From Acinetobacter rudis (GTDB lineage: Bacteria > Pseudomonadota > Gammaproteobacteria > Pseudomonadales > Moraxellaceae), in assembly GCF_000829675.1 (NCBI RefSeq), contig NZ_BBRX01000023.1, positions 1-64,000 on the forward strand: a DNA stretch of 64,000 bases. Reading direction: 5' to 3'. This document shows, piece after piece, positions 17,137 to 26,603 of this stretch. The first letter of the stretch is position 1; each line of letters starts with the position of its first letter. Position numbers and translations under genes: made by a program. The notes under the pieces were generated by a model. The model worked only from the letters and a program-made list of their open reading frames with translations, was not told the DNA's origin and ran no database searches.

Positions 17137-17290
17137 TTAAGCAGTACTTCTTATTACATAAATTTCAGACAAAAAAAAGTAGCACTGCGACGGTTCTGCA
17201 CATGCTACTTGTAAAGCGGTAAATCCACGAGGGATAAATTTGATTTCAAACATTGGTGGCTTTTTATTGATGCTTCACAGCATATCTAAC
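17137..17290 (-). ncRNA. Candidate small RNA and/or 38-aa micro-ORF
   Basis: In the otherwise AT-rich 473-bp gap (17023-17495) the minus strand holds a GC-richer block. It has a small hairpin ATGCT-GTGA-AGCAT near 17279-17292 (GNRA-type loop), then a terminator-like hairpin AGTAGCA / TGCTACT (inner TGC/GCA pairs) followed by eight T at about 17171-17178. The same strand encodes a 38-codon frame, 17253 to 17137 (MFEIKFIPRGFTALQVACAE at the N-terminus), which runs through the hairpin and past the T-run, so RNA gene and ORF are competing readings. I found no clear promoter for either. The rest of the gap shows nothing beyond the rhombosortase promoter region. Confidence 0.35.
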
Positions 17291-17495
17291 TAAAAAACCT
17301 AATTAATCCTATTAAGAACCAACTATGTGTTCGAATAGAAGTAATATACACCATAATTTAGTTCATATGTACTTTATTGTCTAACAATTGCATTAATTAA
17401 TTAATTATTCTTAATTTTGAGATAAAAATCACACTATCTAGTTAATATGTAAAGTTTAATTTAATTTTTTTTATTTGAATGCAAAAAATCGCTTT

Positions 17496-17909
17496 TTAAC
17501 TTAGCTTAGCTCGTGCTTTCATACTTTTTAAGGCAAGCCTTGATAACTGATCAACCCAAATGATCAGGTCTTTTTCCGATTTTTGTCGTGTCGTGATAAT
17601 GAAGTACAACTGATAGTCTGTAATTTTTATAATTTCAATTGTTTGGATTGATTTTGTCCCAGCGTACTGAAGTGACCACAGCATTTGATCGAGGTGTGTT
17701 AATAGTACAAGTTGTTTTTCTTGAGAAAAATGTCGATATAAACAAAAAAAGCCAACCACAACAAAGAGCAAAAAGATGACACTATGCTGTAGTGCATAAA
17801 GTAAAACCAGTATTAGCAGTAGACATCCCCACCCAACAAGCTTAGCCAGACGACTAGGCTTGAGTGGGTAGTCAAAATGTACGTCAGATGGCTTATCCAG
17901 CATGGACAT
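17496..17909 (-). CDS. YgfX/CptA-like membrane protein
   Basis: 137 residues: a short basic N-terminus, two adjacent transmembrane helices (about 23-42 and 44-60, LVGWGCLLLILVLLYAL region), then a soluble domain ending QLSRLALKSMKARAKLS. This two-helix hairpin plus C-terminal domain, and its position directly after sdhE with a 17-bp overlap, match YgfX (CptA), the partner of SdhE (CptB) in enterobacteria. That pair has been described as toxin/antitoxin-like or as a membrane-linked flavinylation pair. Sequence similarity is weak, so the name is positional. Confidence 0.6.
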   Translation of the reverse strand: MSMLDKPSDVHFDYPLKPSRLAKLVGWGCLLLILVLLYALQHSVIFLLFVVVGFFCLYRHFSQEKQLVLLTHLDQMLWSLQYAGTKSIQTIEIIKITDYQLYFIITTRQKSEKDLIIWVDQLSRLALKSMKARAKLS

Positions 17910-18153
17910 AGTGTTTTAACTTCAAAATTAACTGTTTTAGCTCTTCACGCGGAGGTTCCGTTACCTCCATAAACCAATCCAGTAAATCAGGATCTTCTTG
18001 TTCAACCAATTCTGCAAATAAAGCTTTTTCATGTGCATCGGCTTGTAAATAGTATGTCTTCACATAAGGATCGAAATAAACATCAATTTCTTTCAAACCG
18101 CGACGTGCACGATAAATCACTTTACGCTCTTCGATACTTAGATTCTCAAACAT
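17893..18153 (-). CDS. sdhE: SdhE FAD assembly factor (succinate dehydrogenase assembly factor 2)
   Basis: 86-residue all-helical protein with the conserved RGLKE motif (residues 18-22, RGxxE) needed for covalent FAD attachment to SdhA and FrdA. It also has the DLLDWFMEV segment typical of the family. It acts in the cytoplasm on flavoprotein subunits of succinate dehydrogenase, which is not encoded in this window. The 3' end overlaps the YgfX-like gene by 17 bp, indicating one transcript. Confidence 0.93.
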   Translation of the reverse strand: MFENLSIEERKVIYRARRGLKEIDVYFDPYVKTYYLQADAHEKALFAELVEQEDPDLLDWFMEVTEPPREELKQLILKLKHYVHAG

Positions 18154-18240
18154 CTTTTATTTTCCTACACTAAACCAAGTTAAAGCACTGCATCAGCTCT
18201 GCTGCTCAATACATCACTCAAAATTGAACTGACCAAATCG

Positions 18241-18252
18241 ATCAATATTGAT
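18241..18252. promoter_or_regulatory. 12-bp perfect palindrome upstream of acyl-CoA dehydrogenase
   Basis: ATCAATATTGAT, perfectly symmetric, about 90 bp before the ATG at 18340 and between divergent genes. It is AT-rich and short, so it could be chance. A possible operator. Confidence 0.25.
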
Positions 18253-18339
18253 AAAACAAATGAGCATTCATCATATTGAGCTCGCCGCATAATTTCCCTA
18301 CTGTCATCACAACACAGAAAAAAATTTAGGATAAACAAT

Positions 18340-19512
18340 ATGCAAACCAGTCAAATTCGCCCCTTAGCCAATATGTTACCACGACAACTGTTTACAGCGG
18401 AACATGAGAGTTTCCGTGAAACTGTTCGGAAGTTTTATGCCAAAGAAGTTGTGCCCAATACTTCAAAATATGAGGCTCAACAACATGTAGACCGCGATCT
18501 TTGGTTAAAAGCAGGTGAACTTGGCTTACTGTGTTGTACTATGCCTGTCGAATACGGTGGTTCTGCTGTAGATCGGCTCTATAGTATGATTTTGATTGAG
18601 GAGCAAGCCTATGCGCTAGACTCAGCCACAGGTTTTTCGTTGCATTCCGATATCGTCGCAAACTACATCAACAACTTTGGTAATGAACAACAAAAGCAAT
18701 ACTGGTTACCACGTATGGCAACAGGTGAAACTGTGAGTGCCATAGCCATGACTGAACCAAGTACAGGATCAGATCTTCAAGCTATTCGAACAACTGCAGT
18801 ACTACAAGATGACGAATATGTGATTAACGGATCAAAGATTTTTATTACCAATGGCTATCTTTGCGATCTTGCAATAGTTGTCTGTAAAACAGGGAATAAC
18901 GAGAAAGGTTCTGCAAATTTATCATTATTGTTGGTAGAAGCAGATCGTCTAGGTTTTAGCAAAGGAAAGCCTCTACAGAAAATTGGAATGAAAGGTCAGG
19001 ATACTTGCGAGCTTTTTTTTGACAATGTTCGTGTTCCTAAAGAAAACTTACTCGGAGCAGAAGGCTTAGGCTTTATGATGCTCATGAAAGAACTCGCATG
19101 GGAACGCCTAATTGTTGCCATTATCTGTCAATCTGGTGCAGAGGCTGCTCTAGCGCATACGCTTGAATACACCAAGCAACGTACTGCATTTGGTAAAGAA
19201 ATCTCAAGCTTCCAAAATACACGTTTTAAACTTGCAGAAATGCGCACCGAAATAGATTTTTGCCGCGCCTACTTGGATCGTTGCATGGAACTTCAATTAC
19301 AAGGAGAGTTGGCTGTCGATGCAGCTGCCGCAGCCAAATATAAAATATCAGAGATGTATTCCAAGGTGGTCGATGAATGCCTACAACTGCATGGTGGATA
19401 TGGATATATGATGGAATACCCAATTGCACGCGCTTATATCGATAACCGCGCCAATCGAATTTATGCAGGAACCAATGAGATCATGAAAGAGCTTATTTCA
19501 AGAACAATGTAG
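18340..19512 (+). CDS. Acyl-CoA dehydrogenase
   Basis: FAD-dependent alpha,beta-dehydrogenation of an acyl-CoA, the first step of fatty-acid or branched-acid beta-oxidation. 390 residues in the standard three-part ACAD fold: helical N-domain with GELGLLCCTMPVEYGG, beta domain with AIAMTEPSTGSDLQAI (FAD/substrate loop), and C-terminal helices with RTAFGKEISSFQNTRF, CLQLHGGYGYMMEYP and the terminal RIYAGTNEIMKELI. The catalytic Glu is probably the one in the YAGTNEIMKE region, as in long-chain and isovaleryl types. Chain-length preference is not readable. TTTAGGAT precedes the ATG. It lies head to head with sdhE. Confidence 0.93.
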   Translation: MQTSQIRPLANMLPRQLFTAEHESFRETVRKFYAKEVVPNTSKYEAQQHVDRDLWLKAGELGLLCCTMPVEYGGSAVDRLYSMILIEEQAYALDSATGFSLHSDIVANYINNFGNEQQKQYWLPRMATGETVSAIAMTEPSTGSDLQAIRTTAVLQDDEYVINGSKIFITNGYLCDLAIVVCKTGNNEKGSANLSLLLVEADRLGFSKGKPLQKIGMKGQDTCELFFDNVRVPKENLLGAEGLGFMMLMKELAWERLIVAIICQSGAEAALAHTLEYTKQRTAFGKEISSFQNTRFKLAEMRTEIDFCRAYLDRCMELQLQGELAVDAAAAAKYKISEMYSKVVDECLQLHGGYGYMMEYPIARAYIDNRANRIYAGTNEIMKELISRTM

Positions 19513-19552
19513 TTTGAACGGCCTTACATGACTAAGCCAAGTGGCATAAAAA

Positions 19553-20362
19553 TCACCCCAATTCATCTATAAAGTCCTGCACAAGTTCGATGACTTTTGC
19601 AGGTTTTTCTTGATGTGGAAAATGTCCATAATCCTCTAAAATGCATAGTTCAACAACACCCTGAACCTGTGTAGCGATTTGCTCAGGTTGAGCTTGTGTA
19701 GCATATTCATCTACCTTGCCGTGAATTACCTGCACAGGACAATTTACTTGTTTCAATACTTCAGATAAATCCCAAGTAGCAAAATGTGGTGCTAACCAAG
19801 TTTCAGTCCACGCGTTAAGCACCCATTTGGTTTTTTCGCCATGATATTTGGCTAAACGCTGAAAAAGTTTTTGGTCTTTAAAGTTTTCTTTTGCTGCCTC
19901 AATTCCATCTAAAGTCAGTTGTTCGACTTTGGCTTGAGCTGACATCGAAACTACCGCCAGACACTCGGTTTGATAGTTTGCTGCAATCGACAACGCCATC
20001 CCACCGCCAACACTATGTCCAAGAACAATAAATTTGTCTAAATCAAGTGCTTCAACCAGTGTAGCAAAAGCACCCTGTGCTTCAGCCCAAACAAAATCAG
20101 CGGGCAAAAAATCAAAGCGCTGACTCGAACGACCAAAACCCAAACGGTCATAAGCGATAACTTGACGCCCAGTTGCATTAGCCAATGCTTGAGGAAACTG
20201 TTTCCATAAAGCCACACTTCCCAAAGACTCATGTAATAAAACAATTACAGCTTTGCTCGATTGATGCTGTAGTGAGGCTGAATTTTCAGGTGAAAATTGC
20301 TGAAAATAGATTTGGCCTGATTGAAAATTGATATATTGTTCATTTTGTTCGAAAGCACGCAA
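19553..20362 (-). CDS. Alpha/beta hydrolase
   Basis: 269 residues with the alpha/beta hydrolase fold: oxyanion segment VLLHESLGS, the nucleophile elbow GHSVGGGMAL (Ser at about 119), an Asp in the GKVDEYA loop and the catalytic His in EDYGHFPHQEKP. No signal peptide. The substrate is unknown; esters, lactones or epoxides are all possible. No ATG is available at the 5' end. A TTG start with AAGGA eight bases upstream is the best choice. It converges on the acyl-CoA dehydrogenase and lies upstream of almA on the same strand, but separated by almA's terminator. Confidence 0.85.
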   Translation of the reverse strand: MRAFEQNEQYINFQSGQIYFQQFSPENSASLQHQSSKAVIVLLHESLGSVALWKQFPQALANATGRQVIAYDRLGFGRSSQRFDFLPADFVWAEAQGAFATLVEALDLDKFIVLGHSVGGGMALSIAANYQTECLAVVSMSAQAKVEQLTLDGIEAAKENFKDQKLFQRLAKYHGEKTKWVLNAWTETWLAPHFATWDLSEVLKQVNCPVQVIHGKVDEYATQAQPEQIATQVQGVVELCILEDYGHFPHQEKPAKVIELVQDFIDELG

Positions 20363-20455
20363 AATATCATTCCTTGATCAATTATGTCTGTTCATTGAAC
20401 AAGTTGAAGTAAATGAACTCAACTTACTAGCCTCATTGTAAATTCTACTGATATT

Positions 20456-20486
20456 AAAAAAGAGGGCTAGAAGCCCCCCCTTTTTT
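20456..20486 (-). terminator. Intrinsic terminator of almA
   Basis: GGGCT-aga-AGCCC core stem extended by A-run/T-run pairing, 18 bp after the almA stop, giving T6 on the minus strand. The flanking A-tract may allow weak function in the other direction. Confidence 0.8.
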
Positions 20487-20504
20487 AAATCAACAAAAAC
20501 AAAC

Positions 20505-22001
20505 TTAAGAGACTAGTTTGATTTTACTTTGGCTTTTCGGCTGACTTTCTGCACGAGTAAATTGCAAAGTTGGGTCATCAAAACCTGCTTTCTTAAGATC
20601 TTTTTTATCTGCTAAATAGTTGTTGGTGATTTTCCAAGGTGCATGTTTACCTTGTTTAGGCATAACATTAACTGCACGTTGAATATAACCCGCAGATAAA
20701 CTACCCATCACGGTATCTTCTAACATCTCACGCTCATCACCTTTAGCAACAACAACATCATAGTTATGTTGATCCATATGATTAAGCAAACGACAGATAT
20801 AATCCGCTGCGATATCTACTTTTAGAGTCCATGATGCGTTGATATAACCAATAATCATTGCCATATTTGGAATATCACTGACCATAATGCCGTTATACAG
20901 CATGTGCTTAGAGGTATTTATTGCTTTACCATCCACACTCGCTTTAATCCCGCCCATAATTTGGATTTCTAAACCTGTTGCATATACAACAATGTCTGCA
21001 TCTAGATGCTGACCTGATTTTAACTGAACACCAGTTTCGGTAAAGTGATCAATAGTATCCGTTGCAACACTCGCTTTTCCTTCACGTAATGCTTTAAATA
21101 AGTCACCGTCTGGCACTACACAAAGGCGTTGATCCCAAGGATTATAGTTCGGGGTAAAGTGCTTCATATCCACTTTACCTTGAAGCTGCATTTCTACAGC
21201 CTTTAATAATAATTTCCGCACCAGTTTAGGTTGTTTTTGTGCAATAGCATAAATCCCTCGTTGTACACCGATATTACGTGCACGCGTCAACTGATAAGCA
21301 ACCTTCTCAGGCAAAATCTTACGCATCTTGTCATAAACTAAGTCTATAGATGGGATTGACGCAATATAGGTTGGTGAACGTTGTAACATGGTGACATGCC
21401 CTGCCCCTGTCTTGACCATTGCAGGCACTAGAGTAATCGCAGTCGCACCACTACCGATAATTACAACTTTCTTATCGCTATAATCCAAATTTTCAGGCCA
21501 ATGCTGAGGATGAACAATCTGACCTTTAAATTGATCTTGCTGTGCAAACTCAGGCTGGAAACCTTGATCATGATTATAGTAACCCGTACAACCAACAATG
21601 AAGTTTGCCTGCCATGTTTGTTTCTTCTGATCACGATCAATCAGTTCAACAATCCATTTTTTGATTGAACTATCAAAGTTTGCAGAAACGACTTGATGAC
21701 CGAAATGAATTTTTTCTTTGAGTTTATACTCATCGATCACTTCGCCAATATAGCCCTTAATTGCATTACCCGAAGCAAGAACACTGGTTTTTTGCCATGG
21801 CTTAAAGTTATAACCAAAAGTTGACATATCTGAGTCTGAACGAATCCCTGGGTATTTGAATAAATCCCAAGTACCACCATGAGCTTCACGACGTTCAATA
21901 ATTTCAAATTGGCGACCCGGACAGTTTCTTAAAACATGCGCAGCAATCCCAATACCAGAAATACCAGCACCAACAATAAGAATATCTACATTTTTATCCA
22001 T
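20505..22001 (-). CDS. almA: AlmA-type flavin-binding long-chain alkane monooxygenase
   Basis: 498 residues of the class B flavoprotein monooxygenase family. Visible: FAD Rossmann motif GAGISGIG (11-18), the Baeyer-Villiger/FMO fingerprint FKGQIVHPQHWP (158-169, FxGxxxHxxxWP), NADPH motif GSGATA (183-188) and the ATGLE segment. It is closely similar in arrangement and N-terminal sequence (GGTWDLFKYPGIRSDSDMS) to Acinetobacter AlmA, which is required for growth on alkanes longer than about C30. A Baeyer-Villiger role on ketones or aldehydes is the alternative. It is monocistronic. Upstream lies TGACA-N8-TGTCA (22050-22067), an operator-like site. Confidence 0.88.
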   Translation of the reverse strand: MDKNVDILIVGAGISGIGIAAHVLRNCPGRQFEIIERREAHGGTWDLFKYPGIRSDSDMSTFGYNFKPWQKTSVLASGNAIKGYIGEVIDEYKLKEKIHFGHQVVSANFDSSIKKWIVELIDRDQKKQTWQANFIVGCTGYYNHDQGFQPEFAQQDQFKGQIVHPQHWPENLDYSDKKVVIIGSGATAITLVPAMVKTGAGHVTMLQRSPTYIASIPSIDLVYDKMRKILPEKVAYQLTRARNIGVQRGIYAIAQKQPKLVRKLLLKAVEMQLQGKVDMKHFTPNYNPWDQRLCVVPDGDLFKALREGKASVATDTIDHFTETGVQLKSGQHLDADIVVYATGLEIQIMGGIKASVDGKAINTSKHMLYNGIMVSDIPNMAMIIGYINASWTLKVDIAADYICRLLNHMDQHNYDVVVAKGDEREMLEDTVMGSLSAGYIQRAVNVMPKQGKHAPWKITNNYLADKKDLKKAGFDDPTLQFTRAESQPKSQSKIKLVS

Positions 22002-22049
22002 GTTGTTTTTATACCCTGTGTTTAACTATAACTTATTAAAACATAAAAC

Positions 22050-22067
22050 TGACAATACACAATGTCA
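22050..22067. promoter_or_regulatory. Operator-like TGACA-N8-TGTCA upstream of almA
   Basis: Inverted 5-bp half-sites with an 8-bp spacer, 49 bp before the almA start. The same geometry occurs upstream of plsB (47873-47890). The arms are short, so chance cannot be ruled out. Confidence 0.35.
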
Positions 22068-22135
22068 ACTTCCAACTAATCAAGCTTAATTTATATCACT
22101 TAGGGACAAAACTGAATTTATATTTATTTTAGGCA

Positions 22136-22166
22136 AAGAAAAAGGCCAGTTTATTCAACTGACCTT
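22136..22166 (-). terminator. Terminator of the alpha (rpsM-rplQ) operon
   Basis: On the minus strand, a 10-bp stem AAGGTCAGTT / AACTGGCCTT (one wobble pair) with a 5-nt loop and a TTTCTTT tail, 20 bp after the rplQ stop. Confidence 0.85.
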
Positions 22167-22185
22167 CTTTTCAGAATAATAAAAC

Positions 22186-22563
22186 TTATTCTGCTGAAGT
22201 TTTCACTTCACGATCTACAAGCTCAACATAAGCCATTGGTGCAGCATCACCTGCACGGAAGCCAGCTTTGAGCACGCGTAGATAGCCGCCGTTACGTTCT
22301 TTATAACGAGGGCCAAGTACGGTAAATAATTTACCAACGGTTGCAGCTGAACGGGTACGAGCAAATGCCAAGCGGCGATTTGCTACAGTGTCGTTCTTCG
22401 CTAGCGTGATTAAAGGCTCAGCAACACGACGTAATTCTTTAGCTTTAGGCACAGTCGTTTTAATCAACTCGTGTTCAAACAAAGAATTAGCCAAGTTTTG
22501 GAACATCGCTTTACGATGGCTGCTGGTACGGCCTAATTTCACACCACTATTACGATGACGCAT
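22186..22563 (-). CDS. rplQ: 50S ribosomal protein L17
   Basis: 125 residues, starting [17 protein letters not shown] as in all bacterial L17. It is last gene of the alpha operon, 18 bp behind rpoA, and is followed by a terminator. Confidence 0.98.
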   Translation of the reverse strand: MRHRNSGVKLGRTSSHRKAMFQNLANSLFEHELIKTTVPKAKELRRVAEPLITLAKNDTVANRRLAFARTRSAATVGKLFTVLGPRYKERNGGYLRVLKAGFRAGDAAPMAYVELVDREVKTSAE

Positions 22564-22581
22564 GGTGATAGTCCTACTTAA

Positions 22582-23589
22582 TTAACGGCTACGATAGGCG
22601 AAACGATCGTCCATACGGAGACTAGCCGGTGGCCAGTTCTCTAAACGCATGCCGAGTTGTAAGCCTTTAGAAGCCAGAACATCTTTAATCTCAGTCAACG
22701 ATTTTTTACCGAGGTTAGGAGTTTTCAACAACTCAACTTCAGTACGTTGTACGAGATCACCGATGTAGTAAATATTTTCTGCTTTCAAACAGTTAGCAGA
22801 ACGAACAGTTAGCTCTAGATCATCTACTGGACGAAGCAAGATAGGGTCAACTTCTTCACGAGGTTCTTGAGCAACAGGTGCTTGATCTTTCTGAAGATCA
22901 ACAAAGATTGCAATTTGTTGTTGCAAGATTGTTGCCGCTTTACGGATAGCTTCTTCTGGATCAACAGTACCATTGGTTTCAAGATCAATAACCAGTTTAT
23001 CAAGGTCAGTACGTTGTTCTACACGCGCATTTTCAACGGTGTAAGAAACACGTTTGATCGGGCTATAAGATGCATCTAACTGTAAACGTCCAACTGGGCG
23101 TGTTTCTCCTTCAGGAAAACGAGAGTCAGAAGTTTCATAGCCACGGCCTTGAGAAACTTTCAAGCGCATTTTAATTGCGCCTGAAGCACTTAGGGTGCCG
23201 ATTAAATGTTCAGGGTTAACCACTTCAACATTATGCGGTAAACGAAGATCCGCAGCGGTAATATCGCCAGGACCTTGTTTTTCCAATGTCAAATATGCTT
23301 CGTTCTGATCGAACAGCTTAATAGACAACCCTTTAAGGTTCAGCAAGAGCTCGACGATGTCCTGCTGCAAGCCTTCTAAAGTACTGTACTCGTGTTCGAC
23401 ACCTTCAATCTCAACTTCAACCGCGGCAGCGCCTGGTAAAGAAGATAGAAGGATGCGACGTAAAGCATTACCTAAAGTATGACCGAAGCCACGCTCTAAA
23501 GGTTCCAGAATCACTTTTGCCGAGGTCCCGCTAGCCGCTTCGACCTTGATCGCTTGCGGTGTTAGAAACTCGTTTGCAGTACGCGTCAT
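22582..23589 (-). CDS. rpoA: DNA-directed RNA polymerase subunit alpha
   Basis: 335 residues. The N-terminal dimerisation domain contains [20 protein letters not shown] linker follows ([17 protein letters not shown], about 230-250), then the C-terminal helix-hairpin-helix domain ([19 protein letters not shown]), which contacts UP elements and activators. Full length and intact. It is located between rpsD and rplQ, the universal gammaproteobacterial order. Confidence 0.99.
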   Translation of the reverse strand: MTRTANEFLTPQAIKVEAASGTSAKVILEPLERGFGHTLGNALRRILLSSLPGAAAVEVEIEGVEHEYSTLEGLQQDIVELLLNLKGLSIKLFDQNEAYLTLEKQGPGDITAADLRLPHNVEVVNPEHLIGTLSASGAIKMRLKVSQGRGYETSDSRFPEGETRPVGRLQLDASYSPIKRVSYTVENARVEQRTDLDKLVIDLETNGTVDPEEAIRKAATILQQQIAIFVDLQKDQAPVAQEPREEVDPILLRPVDDLELTVRSANCLKAENIYYIGDLVQRTEVELLKTPNLGKKSLTEIKDVLASKGLQLGMRLENWPPASLRMDDRFAYRSR

Positions 23590-23606
23590 TATTGCTACCT
23601 CAAGGA

Positions 23607-24230
23607 TTATTTAGAATACAATTCTACAATCAAGCTTTCGTTGATTTCAGCAGGTAAGTCAGAACGATCTGGTGCAGCTTTGAATGTACCTTCAAGTTTT
23701 GAATGGTCAATTTCCATCCAAGACGGAGTACCACGTTGAGCAGCTAATTCAATTGCGTTTTTAATACGTAATTGTTGTTTAGCGCCTTCGTGAACTGCAA
23801 CTACGTCACCAGCTTTAACTTGAATTGACGCAATGTTAACACGACGACCATTCAATGTAATGCTACGGTGAGATACGAGCTGACGAGCTTCTGCACGTGT
23901 AGAACCAAAACCCATGCGATAAACAACGTTATCGAGGCGGCTTTCAAGCAATTTCAACAAGTTTTCACCAGTTGCGCCTTTAACACGAGCTGCTTCTTTA
24001 TAGTAGTTACTAAATTGACGCTCTAACACACCGTACATACGACGTACTTTTTGTTTTTCACGTAATTGTAGCGAATACTCAGATTGTTTCGCGCGGCTTT
24101 GACCATGTTGGCCAGGAGCTTTCGCATGTTTTTTTGTTTTGACGTCAAATGGTTTAACGCCAGATTTAAGCTGCAGGTCTGTCCCTTCGCGACGAGAGAG
24201 TTTGCATTTTGGACCAATATAACGAGCCAT
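23607..24230 (-). CDS. rpsD: 30S ribosomal protein S4
   Basis: 207 residues. The S4 RNA-binding domain is at about 96-160 ([20 protein letters not shown]). It lacks the Cys cluster at the N-terminus, so it is the zinc-free form. In E. coli S4 is the translational repressor of the alpha operon through the leader ahead of rpsM, and the structured region at 25024-25088 is the equivalent place here. Confidence 0.98.
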   Translation of the reverse strand: MARYIGPKCKLSRREGTDLQLKSGVKPFDVKTKKHAKAPGQHGQSRAKQSEYSLQLREKQKVRRMYGVLERQFSNYYKEAARVKGATGENLLKLLESRLDNVVYRMGFGSTRAEARQLVSHRSITLNGRRVNIASIQVKAGDVVAVHEGAKQQLRIKNAIELAAQRGTPSWMEIDHSKLEGTFKAAPDRSDLPAEINESLIVELYSK

Positions 24231-24242
24231 GAATGTTTCTCC

Positions 24243-24629
24243 TTACACGCGACGTTTTTTAGGTGGACGGCAACCGTTGTGAGGAATCGGCGTCACATCG
24301 GTAATGCTGTTGATTTTATAACCCACTGCGCCTAATGCACGAACCGCAGATTCACGACCAGGACCAGGACCTTTTACAAGGACGTCCAAGTTTTTCAAAC
24401 CGTAATCTAAAGCTGCTTTACCAGCAACTTCAGCAGCTACCTGAGCAGCAAACGGAGTTGATTTACGTGATCCACGGAAGCCTTGTCCACCTGAGGTAGC
24501 CCAAGCCAATGCATTACCTTGACGATCGGTAATCGTAACAATGGTGTTATTAAAAGAAGCGTGAATGTGAGCAACACCTTCAGAGACGGTACGGGTGACC
24601 TTCTTGCGTGTGCGAGTATCTTTTGCCAT
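24243..24629 (-). CDS. rpsK: 30S ribosomal protein S11
   Basis: 128 residues. [22 protein letters not shown] near the N-terminus and the C-terminal [12 protein letters not shown] are diagnostic. Platform protein of the small subunit. It lies 12 bp ahead of rpsD and 19 bp after rpsM in the alpha operon. Confidence 0.98.
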
Positions 24630-24648
24630 CTTTTAGCTTCCAGAAATC

Positions 24649-25005
24649 TTACTTTTTAATCGGTTTGCGCGGACCTTTACGGGTACGTGCGTTAGTTTTG
24701 GTGCGTTGTCCGCGAACAGGCAAGCTGCGACGATGACGAAGACCGCGGTAGCAGCCTAAATCCATTAAACGTTTAATGTTCATGGAAATTTCGCGACGTA
24801 AGTCACCTTCGGTAGGAACCTTAGCAACTTCAGCACGAATCGCATCAAGCTGAGCATCATCTAATTCACGGATTTTAGTTGTTGGAGCGATACCAGCAGC
24901 AGCTAAGATATTCTTAGCAGTGTGACGACCTACACCAAAAATGTACGTGAGAGAGATAACAGCATGCTTGTTATCCGGAATGTTTACACCGGCAATACGA
25001 GCCAT
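24649..25005 (-). CDS. rpsM: 30S ribosomal protein S13
   Basis: 118 residues with the helix-two-turn-helix ([15 protein letters not shown]) and a basic C-terminal tail ([18 protein letters not shown]) that reaches the P site. First gene of the alpha operon. Its start follows a folded leader that is the expected S4 control site. GGAG lies eight bases upstream of the ATG. Confidence 0.98.
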   Translation of the reverse strand: MARIAGVNIPDNKHAVISLTYIFGVGRHTAKNILAAAGIAPTTKIRELDDAQLDAIRAEVAKVPTEGDLRREISMNIKRLMDLGCYRGLRHRRSLPVRGQRTKTNARTRKGPRKPIKK

Positions 25006-25023
25006 TCAAATTCTCCAAAAAGG

Positions 25024-25088
25024 CAGTAGAGATAATCAACCGCCCCACAAAATCTTGAGGGGCGGATATTAACCTAATTTGCCTACTG
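25024..25088 (-). promoter_or_regulatory. Structured leader between rpmJ and rpsM (putative S4 control site)
   Basis: On the minus strand, a GC-rich hairpin CCGCCCC / GGGGCGG (25040-25065) is enclosed by a longer-range pair CAGTAG / CTACTG (25024-25029 with 25083-25088). This is where E. coli has the S4-binding pseudoknot of the alpha operon. The sequence differs, so only position and structure support the call. Confidence 0.5.
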
Positions 25089-25110
25089 AAATCAACAGGT
25101 CTTAATTAAA

Positions 25111-25227
25111 TTAACCTTGACGCTGCTTATGACGAGGTTCAGCGCTGCAAATTACGCGAATCACCCCATTACGACGGATAACTTTACAGCTACCACAAAT
25201 TTTCTTTACAGAAGCTTGAACTTTCAT
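25111..25227 (-). CDS. rpmJ: 50S ribosomal protein L36
   Basis: 38 residues, [20 protein letters not shown] at the start. Zinc ligands are present as CxxC (C11, C14), C27 and H32, the zinc-binding form. It lies 20 bp after secY, as usual at the end of the spc operon. Confidence 0.97.
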
Positions 25228-25247
25228 AATGAAACCTCTAAGTGCGC

Positions 25248-26591
25248 TTATCCCTTAGGATGAGCAGTCGTTTTTTTCATTAATGATTGATTATCATACT
25301 GATGTGAAGTTAAGTGTGCTTGAAGCTGAGCCATGAAGTCCATAACGACCACGACAACGATCAGCAAAGAGGTACCACCCAAATGGAATGGAATACCAAA
25401 TGAACTTTGCAAAATCATAGGCATCAAGCAGATCACTGTAATATAAATCGCACCAATGAATGTCAAACGATTAAGAATATGATCTAAGTAACGAGCAGTT
25501 TGCTCACCTGGGCGAATACCAGGTACATAAGCTCCGCTGCGTTTCAAATTCTCTGATACTTCCTTAGGACTGAAAACCAGCGCCGTATAAAAATAGCAGA
25601 AAAATATAATTAACGCACCAAAGAGCACCAAATAAAAAGGCTCTCCAGGTGACAATTTTAAAGACAACTCTTGTAAGAAACGCTTTGTGAATCCAGCATT
25701 TGGATCAGCACTTCCTACCCATTGTCCTAAACTTGCTGGAAAGAGCAGTAACGAACTGGCAAAAATTGCAGGAATCACACCCGCCATATTAATTTTTAAT
25801 GGCAAGTGCGTTTGCTGCGCAGTAAAGACACGACGTCCTTGCTGTTTTTGCGCATAGTTAACAGGTATACGACGCTGTGCTTTTTCAATAAAAACAATAG
25901 CTGCAAGTACCGCAATTGAGAGTAGACCGAAGACCACTAAACCAATCATGTTTACATCCGGAGAAGTAACTGATTGGATAACTAAATTTGGTAAACCTGC
26001 CACAATACCCGCAAAAATGATCATGGAGATACCATTACCAACACCACGTTCGGTAATTTGTTCGCCTAACCACATCAAGAACATTGTCCCAGCAATTAAC
26101 GATGTTAATGCAGGAATGTAAAATGCGAGGCCACTGGTCAAAGTAATACCTTGACTAATCAAGCCTGCGCACATACCAACGCCTTGAACGAATGCAAGTA
26201 GAAGTGTGCCGTAACGCGTATATTGATTGATCTTACGCTTACCCTGCTCGCCTTCTTTTTTCAATGCCTCTAGCGAAGGAACAATAGACGACATCAACTG
26301 CACGATAATCGAAGCAGAGATGTACGGCATGATCCCTAACGCCAAAATAGACATTCGTTCTAATGCTCCGCCTGAGAACATGTTAAACAAGCCTAAGAAA
26401 GTACCTTCATTAGCCTTAAAAAACTGTGCTAGGGCGACATTATCAATACCTGGTAACGGAATATGCGCTCCTAGTCGAAAAACCACCAACGCACCAATTA
26501 AGAACATTAATCGACGGATAATTTCACGATATTTAACATGAAACGGCTGGCCTTTCATCATGTGGACATGACCTGAAGAACTAGGAGACAT
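25248..26591 (-). CDS. secY: Preprotein translocase subunit SecY
   Basis: Central channel of the Sec translocon, with ten transmembrane helices in 447 residues. Visible marks: [13 protein letters not shown] in TM1/plug region, [14 protein letters not shown], the [13 protein letters not shown] cytoplasmic loop and [16 protein letters not shown] [12 protein letters not shown] in the loop contacting SecA. The frame extends to a TTG at 26603, but ATG 26591 (MSPSSSGHV) preceded by GTGAG is the likely start, leaving a 12-bp gap after rplO. It is translationally linked in the spc operon. Confidence 0.98.
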
Positions 26592-26603
26592 ACTCACTCG
26601 CAA

